From the NCBI RefSeq assembly GCF_958450345.1, contig NC_088781.1:124384431-124448430 (forward strand): a DNA stretch of 64,000 nt. The letters are read 5' to 3'. Positions 1 through 11,269 of the stretch are shown piece by piece. The DNA comes from Calliphora vicina (lineage: Eukaryota; Arthropoda; Insecta; Diptera; Calliphoridae). A program made the translations under genes and the position numbers. The stretch's first letter is position 1. Every line of letters begins with the position of its first letter. The notes under the pieces are model-generated. The model was not told the DNA's origin. It was given only the letters and a program-made list of their open reading frames with translations, and did no database searches.

Positions 1-195
1 GACATGTGAATTCAACAGGATGGTGGTACGTGCCATATAGCTCATGCCAATGACCAATGTGCGGGAATGGTCATCTCAAGTGGATTTGTACTGGCCACCG
101 AGATCGTGCGATTACATCATATTCTTAAGTGGCAGGTCTAATCGAATATGACACAAATCTCAGCGGCTTTCAAATCCAACGTAACCAATGTCATC
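1..195. other. Unassigned sequence at window edge
   Basis: No recognisable gene or element. It is somewhat less AT-rich than what follows and borders the inverted-repeat end that begins near 196. It has short open frames only. Confidence 0.3.
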
Positions 196-705
196 CGTCG
201 CAAAGTGGGTTCGATGGTACCCAAAGTGGCGATTAATTCATAGAAGCCGTAGTTCACAATTTATGCTGTAACTTTGGAATGGAAAGCCATAAATTAATTA
301 ATAGAATTGAAAACTAAAGCATAGATAATGTGCTATTAAAAAATTCAAATAATAAATTAACTATATGTATAAATTTAATTTGAAATCCAATATTTGTTTT
401 TCACAAAATTTTATAAATGTAAAAAATTTTTCAAAAAATCATAAATACATAAAAACACAGCTTTTAAAAAAATGGATGAACATTTTTTTTAACCAGTTAG
501 GGGTTTTTTGATTTTCAGAGAAAAACATAATTTTCGCTGTAACTTTGAAATCAAAATATATATTCCTATTAGTATAAATTTGTATACAGTTTTTGCTTTC
601 ACTAAATTCAGTAAACGTAAAAATTATTCTGACAAAATAAAATAAATTAAAACTTTTTGGGGAATTTTTTTTAATATGTTAGCCATAGATTTTTACGGAA
701 TGGAA

Positions 706-2135
706 AATTGACCACGCCCACTTTTTTCGATTTATATAAAATCGGAAAACAGCTACATCGATTTGGCTAATTTTTTGTTTAAATGATCATAGTAATCCAA
801 TTTAAGTTTTTACGCCAATTTTTTTTTCTATATATCTAAAATCCCAGGACGCCTGGACAGATGACTAATATTTCTTACCAAAAATCCATTTTTTTATACA
901 AAACTTCAAAATATCTGAATTCGCTAATAACTTGGCCAATAATCGTTTAATCAAGAAAAAGTGCTCGATCTGTGATCACTCATATTTCTGACCAAAAATC
1001 GATTTTTATATAAACACTCAAAATATCTAAATTCGCTGATAACTTGGCCAATAAGCGTTTAATCAAGAAATGGAGCTCGATTTGTGATCACTCATATTTC
1101 TGACCAAAATTCGATTTTTTATATAAAAAGTCAAAATATCTAAATTCGCTAATAACTTGACCAATAAGCGTTTAATCAAGAAAAGCAGTTCGATCTGTGA
1201 TCACTCATATTTCTGAACAAAAATCGATTTTTTATGTAAAAACTCAAAATATATAAATTCGCTAATAACTTGGTCATTAAGCGTTTAATCAAGAAAAAGA
1301 GCACGATCTGTGATCACTCATATTTCTGACCAAAATTCGATTTTTTTATACAAAAACTCAATGTATCTAAATTCGCTAATAACGTGGCCAATAAACGTTT
1401 AATCAAGAAAAGGAGCTCGATCTGTGATCACTCATATTTCTGACCAAAAATCGATTTTTTATGTAAAAACTCAAAATATCTAAATTCGCTAATAACTTGG
1501 CCAATAAGCGTTTAACCAAGAAAAAGATCTCGATCTGTGATCCTTCATATTTCTGACGAAAAATCGATTTTTTATGTAAGAACTCAAAATATCTAAATTC
1601 GCTAATAACTTGGTAAATCAGCGTTTAATCAAGAAAAGGAGCTCGATCTGTGATCAATCATATTTCTGACCACAAATTGATTTTTTATATAAAAACTCAA
1701 AATATCTAAATTCGCTAATAACTTGGCAAATAAGCGTTTAATCATGAAAATGAGCTCCAGCTGTTATCACTCATATTTCTGACCAAACTTCGATTTTTTA
1801 TATAAAATCTCAAAATATCTAAATTCGCTAATAACGTGGCCAATAAGCGTTTAATCAAGAAAAGCAGCTCGATCTGTGATCACTCATATTTCTGAACAAA
1901 AATCGATTTTTTATGTAAAAACTCAAAACATCTAAATCCGCTAATAACTTGGCCGATAAGGGTTTAATCAAGAAAAGCAGCTCAATCTGTGATCACTCGT
2001 ATGGCTGACCAAAAATCGATTTTTTATGCAAAAACTCAAAATATCTAAATTCGCTAATAACTTGGCCCATAAGCGTTTAATCAAAAAAAGGAGCTCGATC
2101 TGTGATCACTCATATCTCTGACCATAAAAAAAATA
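706..2135 (+). mobile_element. Helitron-derived fragment with amplified minisatellite
   Basis: From ~706 (accacgcccac) the sequence matches the interior of the Helitron-like element at 47676-48533: the same ACCACGCCCAC, the same 'aaaatcggaaaac.gctacatcgattt' and the same 'cccaggacgcctg' tracts, followed by the same ~113-bp repeat unit. Neither the 5' TC end nor the 3' CTAG end is visible, so this is an internal piece. It interrupts the TIR element that surrounds it. Confidence 0.65.
890..2130 (+). repeat. Minisatellite, ~113-bp unit, about 11 copies
   Basis: The core GCTAATAACTTGGCC recurs at about 923, 1036, 1149, 1262, 1375, 1488, 1602, 1715, 1828, 1940 and 2054. Each is followed by TTTAATCAAGAAA, CTCGATCTGTGATCACTCAT and an ATCGATTTTTTAT block. 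The spacing is a regular 113 bp or so, with scattered substitutions and small indels. The same unit occurs in two partial copies inside the Helitron at 48.1-48.3 kb, so the array expanded from a Helitron-internal repeat. Confidence 0.9.
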
Positions 2136-2185
2136 AAATAATCCATAAAACTAATTCCAACTCTTACTAACTTAATAGTTGTGGC

Positions 2186-3117
2186 TAGAGATGCTAAACG
2201 ATACTGATTTTTGAAAATCCCGGGGTTCGGGATTTGGTAAAGAAATCTAAAATCCCGAAAATTATAAGAAAGAAACGTACATAATTATGTCTTTACAATT
2301 GAAAATACATTTTTTATTTAGTAATTAATTTGTATTAGACACTAAAAAGCATACATACATATGTACATACAAACAAATCAAATATAATTCATAAATAAAT
2401 CATATTTCATTGCAATAAAAAATACTTGTATGAGTACATTATATAAGAAGAAATAACACTAAAGTATGTACTAGGGAATTCAAATTATTCGATTTTTCTC
2501 TTGTTCGAATAAAGCGAATAATTCGAATAAAAGAGTTCGAATAATTCGATCACACAAAAAATTAAGTTAAAGTTAACAATTCAAGTATTGATAATGTTAA
2601 AAGACATTCGAAAACAAATTCCATCATAAAATTTTCATCATAAATATTCTGATCAGATTCCCCAATATTCTGATCAGATAGCAAACTCTTTAGTTTCCGT
2701 ATATTTTAGGCTTTGATCAATCGAAATATTTTCATTTTGTTCGAGCTCCTCATCTGAGATAAAATCAATTTCGTTTGAAGAGGATTTAAAATGAGTTTTC
2801 TTAGATAACTTACAAAAAAAAGTAAAGAATTGATTTTCCAGAGCCCCACTCAAGGAAAACCAAAAATACGGCTTTCCTTTATTAACTATGTTGTAGCAGG
2901 AGTTGAGCTCTTTGCGATATTCGGGAATGTAGAATGTCAAAATGCATGAAAATGGAACACAAAAACGACAATTTCCCCTATTTATTTATGAAAAACGGGA
3001 TTTTGAAAATCCCGAAATTTCCGGGATTTAAAATTAAAAAACCCCGGGCTTCGGGATTTAAGAAATCCCGAAAACCCCGGGATTTTCGGGAACGGGATTC
3101 CCCGTTTGGCATCTCTA
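2186..3117 (-). mobile_element. hAT element copy 1, TSD GTTGTGGC
   Basis: The ends are TAGAGATGCTAAACG and the inverted CGTTTGGCATCTCTA. An exact 8-bp duplication, GTTGTGGC, flanks the element (2178-2185 and 3118-3125), which is the hallmark of hAT insertion. Both ends carry many subterminal copies of AAATCCCGGGATTTTCGGG-type motifs. A second, inverted copy lies at 31971-32786 and retains the transposase C-terminal domain that is deleted here. The ~2400-2620 interior holds short ATTCGAATAA repeats. Confidence 0.9.
2674..2940 (-). pseudogene. hAT-internal ORF remnant (88 aa)
   Basis: An open frame inside hAT copy 1, reading in the same direction as the transposase C-terminus of copy 2. It contains the acidic stretch FISDEELEQNEN. 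The corresponding DNA in copy 2 (32160-32390, + strand) is recognisable but full of stops. I cannot match it to a named transposase domain. Its position suggests it is what is left of the middle of the transposase after internal deletion. It is not expected to make a functional product. Confidence 0.45.
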
Positions 3118-3466
3118 GTTGTGGCCCATTAATCCCTAGTTGTGGCCAAATTATCCCTATTTTGGACATATTTTAAAAAAAAATATTTACATATAATTTT
3201 TCCAAAAAAAAAAATTCTATATATTGATGTTCAATTATCAAAGATTTACTTTTAATAAATTTAATACTAACAATAATCGCTTGAATTCTAAAAATTTTCA
3301 CTTTTTTAAAAAACAGATATAATTTGCTAACTTTGGCTGCTCACTAAAAAGAAAGTAAACAACTTAGTTGATTGATTTTTACAGCTAGAATTTTATCTAC
3401 TTTTATCAAAATTTCTAAATTTCAATTAATCGCCACTTTAATACCATTTGAACCCACAGCCATTTG

Positions 3467-5260
3467 AGTTTTTTCGTTGCAAAAATCATAACTTTTGAAC
3501 CAAATAAGATAATTAAAAAAATGTAAAAGGCATATGGGCAATTCCAAATCATCGTACGTGACATTTGTATGCCTATAGGGTGGAATAGATTTTGTAAAAA
3601 CAAGTATCTGAAAAATAATTTGGTCTTTATGTTCCATGCAGAGGGTACTATATTTTAAAATAATAAAAAGTTCTTTCGAAATATTGTTGTCCAAAATATT
3701 GAGCGAAATAAGAGTATATCGTAAGTGACATAAAACGGAACTCATTTCTTTTAATTTCTTACACTAAACGAAATATTTTTCCTTTACAATCAGTCATATT
3801 TAAATAAAAACAACCTTTGGATGATTTTATAATAAATAAAATTTAATATCGTACCTGACCAGATTTTTCTCTTATAATAAAACAATATATATTCTTTAAA
3901 TATATGTATACAAAAACTAAAAAAGTGAATAGAAAATATACATTCGGTTTCAATAAACAATTAGACAATAGCAAAAAAACTTTCAGAGTCAAATTAATTT
4001 CATACTAGTTTTCGCCGCAGTTTAAGCCTAAAACATACCTAAAACATTAAAAAATTAAATATAATCAGTTTAAACTATTAGTTTTGTCTTTAAAAAGTAA
4101 TATGATCTAAATACTTTCACAAAGTAACATTTTATTATTTGCTTCTATTCAAATCAAATAAAAAGTTTCAAGGGTTTTTGTGTTTTCTGTCGTGGTAGCG
4201 ATTCTCGTGGAATTGCCCATATGGTAGATAATTGATCAGCCTATGAAATGCTAACCCATTTAGGTGCCCACTAATGGGTTAGAAAAGTTGAAATTTATGG
4301 TAAAATAAATTTTATGAGAAGTAAAAAAAATAGTTTTTTAACATTTTTGATTCTTTATATTTCTTTTTAAAGGCTTTTATGATTTAAAATTATTCTAGAA
4401 AAGATTTCAAGTATTTTTTTATTTATTTTTAATTTGTTCGTAATATATTCCAGAAAATATAGAAAAACAAATTTAAATTAATTTTTAATCCGTAAATGAA
4501 GGTATATCTAATTGGTAAAGGAATAATCAAAGAACATATTTTAAAAATATTACAAATATAGAAATTTATAGTTTTTTTTATTTTCCATTTTGTTTGAGAA
4601 ATATTGAAAAAATTAATAGTTGATAAATATCTTTTATTATTTTCTAAGATTATTGATACTGTTTGATTATAATTGAAGTAAATTGTTTGCAAGACAAGAA
4701 TTTCATACGTTATACACTATAGTATAATCAAACTTACTACATAAGTATTTATTTTAAGCATTTTACATATGTAGTCCTAAGAAAGGGCGAGAAAACTATA
4801 CATTGTAAATTAACCTGCAAGTACATTTAAGTCTATTTTCAGCAAATACCTAAAACACTTGAAAAAAACTGTAACAATTGAAAAGACGCATAGCCAACTA
4901 CTTACTTATATATGACAGACTAAATAAGATTTATATTAGTATTTCCACTTTATTATCATAATAAAAAGAAATCAAGAAAATGATACCAACATTTTTGCAA
5001 ATATGGTACAAGAGAAAATAAATTGTGCATTAAACAAAATAATATTGCTGCATTTTAAATCTCAATATAAATAGCATATATAAAATTCTAAACAAAATTT
5101 AATTTCCAACAATTTGTTTGCAATACCTTTCGATTTGTTATGCTTTGAAAATGCTTTGCTATATGTTTCTATTTGCTATTCACTTGAAAGGCACACAATT
5201 TTGTCCAAAGCAGTCAGTATTGAAAGAAGAATTACTTACTTGTATAATATGGTTTGTTTT
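3467..5260. other. Unassigned AT-rich DNA with scattered repeat traces
   Basis: No gene is recognised. About 3470-3550 resembles 55610-55680 (catttgag/catttaag, then ttttttcgtt.caaaaatcata), so an old dispersed repeat is present. A 16-bp inverted match (CATATGGGCAATTCCA at ~3532 and its complement at ~4210) might mark the ends of a further degenerate element. The rest, to 5260, is low-complexity A/T sequence with only short open frames. Confidence 0.4.
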
Positions 5261-5912
5261 TATACCCTTCACCTTCGTGAGAAGGGTATATATAAGTTTG
5301 TCATTCCGTTTGTAATTTCTACATTATTTATTTTCGACCCTATAAAGTATATATATTCTGAATCATTATAGGTAGCGGAGTTGATTAGGCCATGTCCGTC
5401 TGTCCGTCTGTCTGTTGAAATAAATTTTCTGAAGACCCCAGATATCTTCGGGATCCAAGTCTTCAATAATTCTGTCAGGCATGCTTTCGAGAAGTTTTCT
5501 ATTTAAAATCTGCAAAATCGGTTTACAAATGGCTGAGATATAAGGAAGAAACCAGGACAACCTCGATTTTTTACCTATTTTTGACCTATGTATATCTGGA
5601 TTACTAAGTCATTAATATAAACAATATGGATATCTAATGATAGATATTTCAAAGACCTTTGCAATGACGTATATAAAACCATAGTAAGTTGGGCCTACAA
5701 TGGGTCAAAATCGGAAACATATTTTCTAACCCGATTTTTTTCACCAAAAGAGTTTTTTTTTCTAAATATTAAAAAATTTAAAAACAACAAAAATAATTTT
5801 AAATAAAAAATGAAAAAAAATAAATTTTATTTACCTAAAAATATATAAAATTTTTATTTTGTAAAGGATATATAAGATTCGCCACAGCCGTATATAGCTT
5901 ATTTTCTCTTAC
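5261..5912 (+). mobile_element. Family A dual-hairpin repeat, copy A1
   Basis: It begins with the hairpin ACCCTTCACcttcGTGAGAAGGGT, continues through the conserved 'gtttgtcattccgtttgtaatttctaca' and 'gtccgtctgtccgtctgtctgttgaaat' blocks and an A/T-homopolymer tail, and ends near a GCCACAGCC (decayed TTCGGC..GCCGAA) hairpin. Other copies are at 15226, 19534, 23037 and 51434. The conserved antisense open frame (about 65 codons, 5269-5466) recurs in other copies. No transposase is seen. The mechanism class is unknown to me. Confidence 0.8.
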
Positions 5913-6003
5913 ATTCTAGTTTGGCATTGGATTTTGTGGTAAAATCCTCACCTTAAATTTGTAAACTTAGACAAAAAGCAAAAAAAAAAAAATCAAAATT
6001 GAT

Positions 6004-6250
6004 AGTATAGTCGGTCAAACTCAACAATATAATACCCTTCACTGAGTAAATGACCAAAATCATTTTCTTTTAAAATTTCACAAGTTTATATAGACAGCCA
6101 GACGGACGAATGGACGGACTTTGTTAAATTGACTCTGAAATTAATTCGGAGTCAATAGATATACTTTTATGGTGGGTGTTATCTAAAAATTTTTGAGCGT
6201 TACAAACATATTCAAATAATACCCTCCCCATTATGGTGGTGTAGGGTATT
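6004..6250 (+). mobile_element. Family B repeat, internally deleted copy
   Basis: It keeps both termini of family B: the ..GTCGGTCAAAC..AATACCCTTCAC start, and the CAGCCAGACGGACG / GGTGGGTGTTA / AATACCCTCCCCATTATGGTGGTGTAGGGT end. The ~500-bp middle is missing. Confidence 0.75.
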
Positions 6251-6819
6251 AATATTGAAACTATAAAACTAACCAGCAGTGTTTCTATTGGGGTATTCTT
6301 CTACTTTCCTATAGATTATATGTTGTATGGAAAACAGCAAGATTAATTGTTGCTTAAATCGTTGTAAACAATAAAATTTGTTACTGATATTTACAGCTAG
6401 ATGCCTTCTCTATAAACACATATTGTTAAAATTAGAAAAGGAATACATGTACGAGTAAGATTCAGAGAAAAACGTATGGGAATTTACAACAAATTGAAAA
6501 TTGATTTGTTTTTAAAAACACAAATACAATTGGTTTCTATTTGTTAAACATTTCTATAAACATAAGACACAGGTTTAGAACATACTTAGAATACTTTAAA
6601 AATTAAAAGAAAACATCAATTACAGAGTAAAAAAATTCTGAAGAGGAAAGGGTGGTGAGGGCTGAAAGGAAAGGGAGGTGAGGCAGAAATATAAAAGTAA
6701 AATAAATGGTTAACCTGGTCGAGTCATTGAGCGGCTGAGTAATTCAGCCCATGTGACATCAAAAAAATACCAAAACACATTCGAGATGTTTTTTATTCCT
6801 ATCTTTAATACTTTATTAT
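6251..6819. other. Unassigned AT-rich DNA
   Basis: No recognisable feature apart from a short purine-rich tract (gaggaaagggtggtgagggc, ~6638). No open frame of interest. Confidence 0.4.
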
Positions 6820-7950
6820 GCACAGGACACAACACGATGATTTTCATCCGGTATGCGTTTTTCTAGCCAAATGGTTCTAACAAGTCGGTGCATATTCCTT
6901 AACAACTCGTCGACTCCGGCTTTAAACAGTTCTGTGGGCAAACCATCGGCATCTTTCTTAGTCGGGATATTGCTTTCTCAATCACAATTTGGATAGATGG
7001 TGTAAATTCGGCACCATCGTCAATGATTGGTTCAAGGGTATCTTCGTCGCTACTATCATATGATAACAACAACATGGACAAATTTTGTTTCCATATACAC
7101 GTTCACACTTTCAGTATCTGTCTTTATCTTTACAAAAGAAACTAGCAGTACCCATGCCCTTTGTTCGGTGTTTTACTTTTTGGTAGAATTTTCGGAATTC
7201 GCTTATATATGTCGATCTCCTCATATTCGCACCTTTCCATTTCCTCCTATCTCCTTTTCTCCCGGTACTTTTCCCGTACTCCTCGCACTAAAGCGGACTG
7301 CAGTTTTGCCAGGTATGTAATATTTTTCTCTGCAGTTGCATTGCGACACTCCTAGTAGTACCATGAGTTTTTGGGGGGAAGCTCAAGTACGGATTTGGCC
7401 GCAGTTTCCGTGGAATATGAAATTCTTTAACATTCTGCGCATATATCATCAGGTTAAGAGTGCTCTGTAATAGCATTTGGCTTAGTTGAATTAGTTGGAA
7501 TAGGCAGTGCAGTTTGTTGGGCGTCCAGCTTTTTGACGTCAAGCTTCCTCTTTTGGATCGCTCGTGTGTTTTTCGTTAAATTGAGAGCACACTGGAACTA
7601 TTCCTTCCGTCCACAATAATGTGGTCAATTTGGTTCTTCGTTAATTGATCGGAAGATATCCAAGTTGTGACAATCGAGATGTTTAAACGAAGCTATTTTT
7701 CGTGCCACGGTGAATAATATCAGTCTCAAGCCAATTGTTGGAACGCATATCTTTCCCCTTCCGATTTTCGCGTTAAAATCACTTAGAACAATTTTAAAAT
7801 CATGGTTGGGTCACCGGTCATATATTTCTTCTAGGCGCACATAAAATCTATCTTTGACCTACTCGACCTTATCCTCCATTGGGCATGGATACAAATAAGG
7901 CATTGATGCTTATCGTAGCTATCAGTTGGTCCACTCGAGTGAACCTGAAG
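6820..7950 (-). pseudogene. Non-LTR retrotransposon EN-RT relic (RTE/craniofacial-like)
   Basis: Read on the minus strand, 7632-7577 gives QIDHIIVDGRNSSSVLSI, the conserved tail of an apurinic-type endonuclease domain (N-Q-I-D-H-[IV]). Upstream, ~7760-7700 resembles the 'FNAK.G' endonuclease segment. Further downstream, ~7010-6820 gives EFTPSIQIVIEKAISRLR, then in another frame DGLPTELFKAGVDELLRNMH and IWLEKRIPDE. This is the linker leading into the reverse transcriptase ('ADGLPAELFK.G...L.....IW....P.DW'). The catalytic YADD region is absent, so the copy stops soon after RT begins. Several frameshifts and stops separate the pieces. It is a dead fragment; the family assignment is from remembered motifs. 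Confidence 0.75.
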
Positions 7951-8143
7951 ACAAGATGATTAATTGTCTTACTTAGCGATACTGACTTACTGCAGTTGTT
8001 GCATTTGTTATGTTTAAGTTAAGGACCTTTGTATTTGACCTTGATATTGTTGTTAAAATCACGCCTCAAAAGTTTGTGGGAAATTAAGACCAAAAATTAA
8101 AACAACTGCAAAGACAGACTACAATTTAAATTTTGAAGAACTA
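7951..8143. other. Unassigned spacer
   Basis: Short spacer between the EN-RT relic and the Tc1-type MITE; nothing recognised. Confidence 0.3.
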
Positions 8144-8687
8144 CAGTGAATGTCACTTAAAATCGTACACCATCGTAGTCAAATTTTATTCATTAGTTTT
8201 AGAAAGTTGATGTTTTGGAAATATTTTAAAATGCTATTTTTATATTGTGTGTGCTATTACCTATTAGAAAATTGGGTATAATTTTAATTGCCCTTATTCA
8301 CAAATAAAAAAATTGGGTACGACTGTCAATGCCCAGAATATCAACGCTTCATTTAAAATCATAAAGGCACTAAAAAATAGCAAATGATACCCTACAAAGT
8401 ATTAGGATTATATAATATTAACTTTTTTTTTAATTTTTAAAGTTTTAATTATAATTTAATATAATTGTACGAATTTAAGTGAACTATGAATTTTGTGATA
8501 TTCTTTAATTTTCATCAATATTTTTTTAACGAATTGAGGTTTTGTTAACTTTTTTGTTGAAATACATATTTTTTGTTCCAATTAATAAAATGACTTTTAA
8601 TTTTTTATATAATCACCTATTATTGCCTTTATAATTTCATAATATTTAAAAAAAAATATGTTGTACGATTTTGAGTGACACTCACTG
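8144..8687. mobile_element. Tc1/mariner-type MITE, 544 bp, TA-flanked
   Basis: The left end is CAGTGAATGTCACTTAAAAT and the right end is its inverted partner (GAGTGACACTCACTG). The terminal repeat is ~26 bp with about two mismatches and continues into TCGTACA. TA dinucleotides flank both sides (8142-8143, 8688-8689), as expected for Tc1/mariner insertion. There is no transposase open frame, only AT-rich filler, so it is non-autonomous. Confidence 0.85.
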
Positions 8688-9542
8688 TACAATATTCTAT
8701 GCATTGAAAGAACAATAGAAAATAACTTGAGTTTATTTATTTGCAGATTTATTATTTAAATTTTAAATACTTAATTACATAAAATTGTTTATTAAAACAT
8801 TTAAATATAAAATTATTTGTGCAAAACAAATGGAAACATTATTTCAATGATATTTATGCATTTGCAAAACAATTACAAGAAAGTTCCCTCTTTAGTTTGT
8901 TTATAATGAAGAAAAAACTAATTAATTTTTCATTTTCTCTGTTGCATGCATTCCAACTTCTTTTTGAATTTTACATTTTATATCAAGAAATTTCAAACAA
9001 TATTTTCATAATTTAATTAGAATGATTATACAATTACTGATGTTATAAATAGTTGTTTTTTTTTTTGTTTTTGGTTTTTTTTGGTCTTAGTTGCTAACAA
9101 GTTGCATGCGAGAGAAAACAAAATTGTATTTGAGTGTGAGTAAGTTGCAAGACTGTTTGTAACAGTTGTTCTACAAAGAGCTGCAACTCTACTCCACTAA
9201 ATTGTATTTTATTTATTTAATTTTTATATAAGTATGTATCTAGTTTTGTTGCTATACTGACTTTAATTGTATGCCATATTTTGCACTCAACATTCTGGTA
9301 TATGAAACAATTTTCTTTAGTAGATGTTGCCAAAAGGCTTATTATTTACAAAACAAAAAATTCACAAAAAATAAATAACTTATTTGTATCCATTATGGTG
9401 CATAATTTATAAAGCCAAAGCAAAATATTGCATTTGAAATATGATTTAATGGAAATATTTGTACTTAATGTTGTAATCACTGAAAGTTATTTTTTTTAAG
9501 TTAAACTATGTTTTAAAACAAGCTTCTTAAATTCACATTAAA
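8688..9542. other. Unassigned AT-rich DNA
   Basis: No gene or element recognised. There is a T-rich tract at ~9055-9085. Confidence 0.4.
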
Positions 9543-10283
9543 ACAAGTAAGAAATTATGGTCGGTCAAGCCCGACCTTATAATACCCTATACTAAGTAAA
9601 AGAGCAAAAACTATTTTCTTTTAAAATTTCAATAATTTATATTTTTGAGTGATTTTCGGAAGTGGGCCTTATATGGGGGCTATGACCAATTATGGACCGA
9701 TCACCATGAAATTATGTCGTGTGATTTATGTCTATATGAAGGTTTACTATGTTCAATTTTGTGAGTATACCAACATTTTTAAGCGATTTATGCTCGTTAA
9801 AGTGATTTTCGGAAGCGGGTCTATATGGGAGCTATGACTAATTAAGCACAGATCGTAACAAAATTTGGTGACATGAATTTTGTATACATAAAACTTATTT
9901 GAGGCGCAATTTGTGGAGATAGATTTATAAGTTAAACATTTATGACCGATAAAGTCCAATTTCGGAAGGACATTTGTATGGGGCTAGGTGAAATAATGGA
10001 ACGATTTAAGCCATTTTCAATAGGCTTAGTCCTTGGACCGAAAAATTAATATGTACCAAATTTGATCGAAATATCTTCAAAATTGCGACCTGAACTCTGC
10101 GCACAAGGTTTACATGGACAACCAGCCAGGCAGCCAGACGGACGGACGGACATCATTGATTCTAAGTGATTCTAAGTCGATCGGTATACCTTAAGGTGGG
10201 TGTAGTTAGACTAATATTTTTGGGCGTCACAAACATCTGCACAAACGCATTATACCCTCCTCACTATCGTGGTGTGGGGTATA
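9543..10283 (+). mobile_element. Family B dual-hairpin repeat, copy B1
   Basis: It starts ACAAGTAAGAAATTATGGTC with the hairpin GGTCGGtcaagCCCGACC, and ends with TATACCCTCCTCACTATCGTGGTGTGGGGTATA, another hairpin. Internal landmarks are GGAAGTGGGCCTTATATGGG, a repeated GATTTTCGGAAG.GGG.CTATATGGGAGCTATGAC, CTAGGTGAAATAATGGA, and a CAGCCAGACGGACGG microsatellite. It matches copies at 10416, 41795, 42857 and 45740. Two overlapping short open frames (9649-9837 plus, 9753-9959 minus) recur in other copies. Confidence 0.85.
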
Positions 10284-11265
10284 CAAATTAAATTTATTTA
10301 AAAAAAAAATTTGTCTGGTGAGACCAATTCGCCCATACAAAAGTCTGTGAAGTATCTATCATTAGATATCCATATTGCCTATATTCATGACTTTATAATC
10401 CAGATATAGATAAAAATAAGTAAGAAAGTATAATACCCTACACCAAGTAAATATGCAAAAATAAAAAATTTAAAAAAAAATATGCAAATATGCATTTTTC
10501 TTTTAAAATATCAATAATTTATATTCGTGACTGATTTTCGGAAGTGGGCCTTATATGAGAACTATGATCAGTTATGAACCGATCACCATTAAATTAGGTC
10601 GTGTGATTTATGTCTATATTAAAGTTATTTATTTTGAATTTTGTGAGTATACCAACATTTTTAAGAGATTTATGCACGTTAAAGTGATTTTCGGATATGG
10701 GAGCTATGACTAATTATGGACCGATCGTAACAAAATTTGGTGACATGAATTTTGTATATATATAAAACTTATTTGGAGCGAAATTTGTGTAGATACCTAT
10801 ATAAATTAAACATTTATGACCGAAAAAGTCCAATTTCGGGAGAACATTTGTATGGGGGCTAGGTGATATAATGGCCCGATTCCAGCCAGTTTCAATGGGC
10901 TTCGTTCATAGGCTGAAATAATTGTATGTACCAAACTTTATTGAAATATCTTCAAAATGGCGACCTGTACTTTGCGCATAAGGTTACATGGACAGACAAG
11001 CAGCCATTCAGATGGACGGACGGACGGACATCGTTTAATCGACTCAGAAAATAATTGCAAGTCGATCGGTATACTTTAAGGTGGGTGTCATATTAAGATT
11101 TTTTGGGGTTATAAACATCTGCACAAACGCATTATACCCTCCCCACTATGGTGGTGTATAAATAGGTAAAAATCAATGTTTTCCTGGTTTTTTCTTTATA
11201 TCTCAGCCATTTGTTTACCGATTTTCAATTGCAACTAATCCGGGTCTATAGCGGATATATTGATG
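10284..11265 (-). mobile_element. Family A fragment interrupted by family B copy B2
   Basis: Bases ~10345-10415 (ATCATTAGATATCCATATTG ... CCAGATATAG) and ~11161-11265 (GGTAAAAATCAATGTTTTCC ... CTCAGCCATTTG ... GATATATTGATGTATGAAT) are consecutive parts of a minus-oriented family A element. They are separated exactly by the 745-bp family B copy. The A element is therefore older than the B insertion. Neither terminus of A is intact. Confidence 0.7.
10416..11160 (+). mobile_element. Family B dual-hairpin repeat, copy B2
   Basis: It begins ATAAGTAAGAAAGTATAATACCC; the usual GGTCGG..CCGACC hairpin has been lost. It contains the standard internal blocks (AGTGGGCCTTATATGAGAAC, CTAGGTGATATAATGG, CAGATGGACGGACGGACGG) and ends TATACCCTCCCCACTATGGTGGTGTA. 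It is inserted in a family A fragment. Confidence 0.85.
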
Positions 11266-11269
11266 TATG

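Larger units (their letters stand above)
196..3466 (-). mobile_element. Split copy of a TIR DNA element (GTGGCGATTAATT family)
   Basis: The left end (196-240) reads CGTCGCAAAGTGGGTT then GTGGCGATTAATTC. It matches the reverse complement of the right end of the complete element at 28447-30004. Bases ~500-660 match the reverse complement of ~29220-29370, and 3200-3460 match the reverse complement of 28440-28740, so this is one element in the opposite orientation. It was opened by a Helitron-derived block (~706-2135) and a hAT element (2186-3117). Its right end (AATCGCCAC... at ~3429) keeps only the inner part of the terminal repeat. The internal sequence is partly deleted relative to the other copy. 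Confidence 0.7.

Noticed and set aside
2934..3176. Open frames on both strands over the CCCGGGATTTTCGGG region
   Set aside because: They arise from low-complexity palindromic subterminal repeats of the hAT element and cross its boundary.
6638..6690. Purine-rich tract as a regulatory site
   Set aside because: No promoter or gene nearby; simple-sequence bias explains it.
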